From: Bacteroidia bacterium
Lineage (GTDB): Bacteria > Bacteroidota > Bacteroidia > Bacteroidales > Marinifilaceae
Assembly (NCBI GenBank): GCA_025999735.1
Contig: BNXR01000104.1
Location: forward strand, 1 to 6,215
Length of the DNA: 6,215 bases
Reading direction: 5' to 3'
The translations under genes were made by a program, and so were the position numbers. Shown here one piece after another: positions 6,198-6,215 of the stretch. The notes beneath the pieces were generated by a model, which searched no databases, was not told the origin of the DNA, and saw only the letters and a list, made by a program, of their open reading frames with translations. Every line of letters begins with the position of its first letter. Within the stretch, counting starts at the first letter, position 1.

Positions 6198-6215
6198 TTT
6201 CTTAATTAATTATTT

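Overview
The window looks like a piece of a Bacteroidales-type (Bacteroidota) chromosome. The evidence is a TTG/TAnnTTTG promoter, A-rich leaders with little Shine-Dalgarno signal, and protein families that are common in that group: an AAA-ATPase-like/PD-(D/E)XK protein, a DUF1680 arabinofuranosidase, a Tat-exported Gfo/Idh/MocA oxidoreductase and a DUF6807 protein. All four genes lie on the minus strand and fill almost the whole window. No tRNA, rRNA, CRISPR array or insertion sequence was seen.

Layout from the upstream end (right to left). Positions 6197-5115 encode a DUF6807 ('PmoA-like') probable lipoprotein of 360 aa. After 38 bp comes a Gfo/Idh/MocA oxidoreductase of 452 aa with a twin-arginine signal (5076-3718). 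After 77 bp comes a large secreted GH127/GH146-type protein of 903 aa with a C-terminal CBM6-like module (3639-928). No Bacteroidetes-type promoter was found in the two short gaps, so these three probably form the end of an operon that begins beyond position 6215. All three carry export signals, which suggests a cell-envelope or periplasmic pathway that strips L-arabinofuranose (or a related sugar) from plant glycans or glycoconjugates and oxidises or otherwise modifies a sugar. The substrate is inferred from family membership only, and no SusC/SusD pair is visible here.

A 137-bp gap (791-927) follows. It holds two hairpins, an 18-bp tandem repeat and a good promoter. The promoter drives the last gene, a partial AAA-ATPase-like protein (790 to beyond position 1), which appears to be a separate transcription unit unrelated to the sugar operon.

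The most unusual signal is at the start of the arabinofuranosidase gene. A 16-bp tandem duplication copies the start codon itself. The upstream copy sits at a normal distance from an AAAGGTGA ribosome-binding-like site but opens a different frame, giving a 51-codon decoy ORF that overlaps the real gene. I see no wholly new multi-gene system. The grouping of DUF6807, Gfo/Idh and GH146-like proteins, and the duplicated start, are the points most worth checking.
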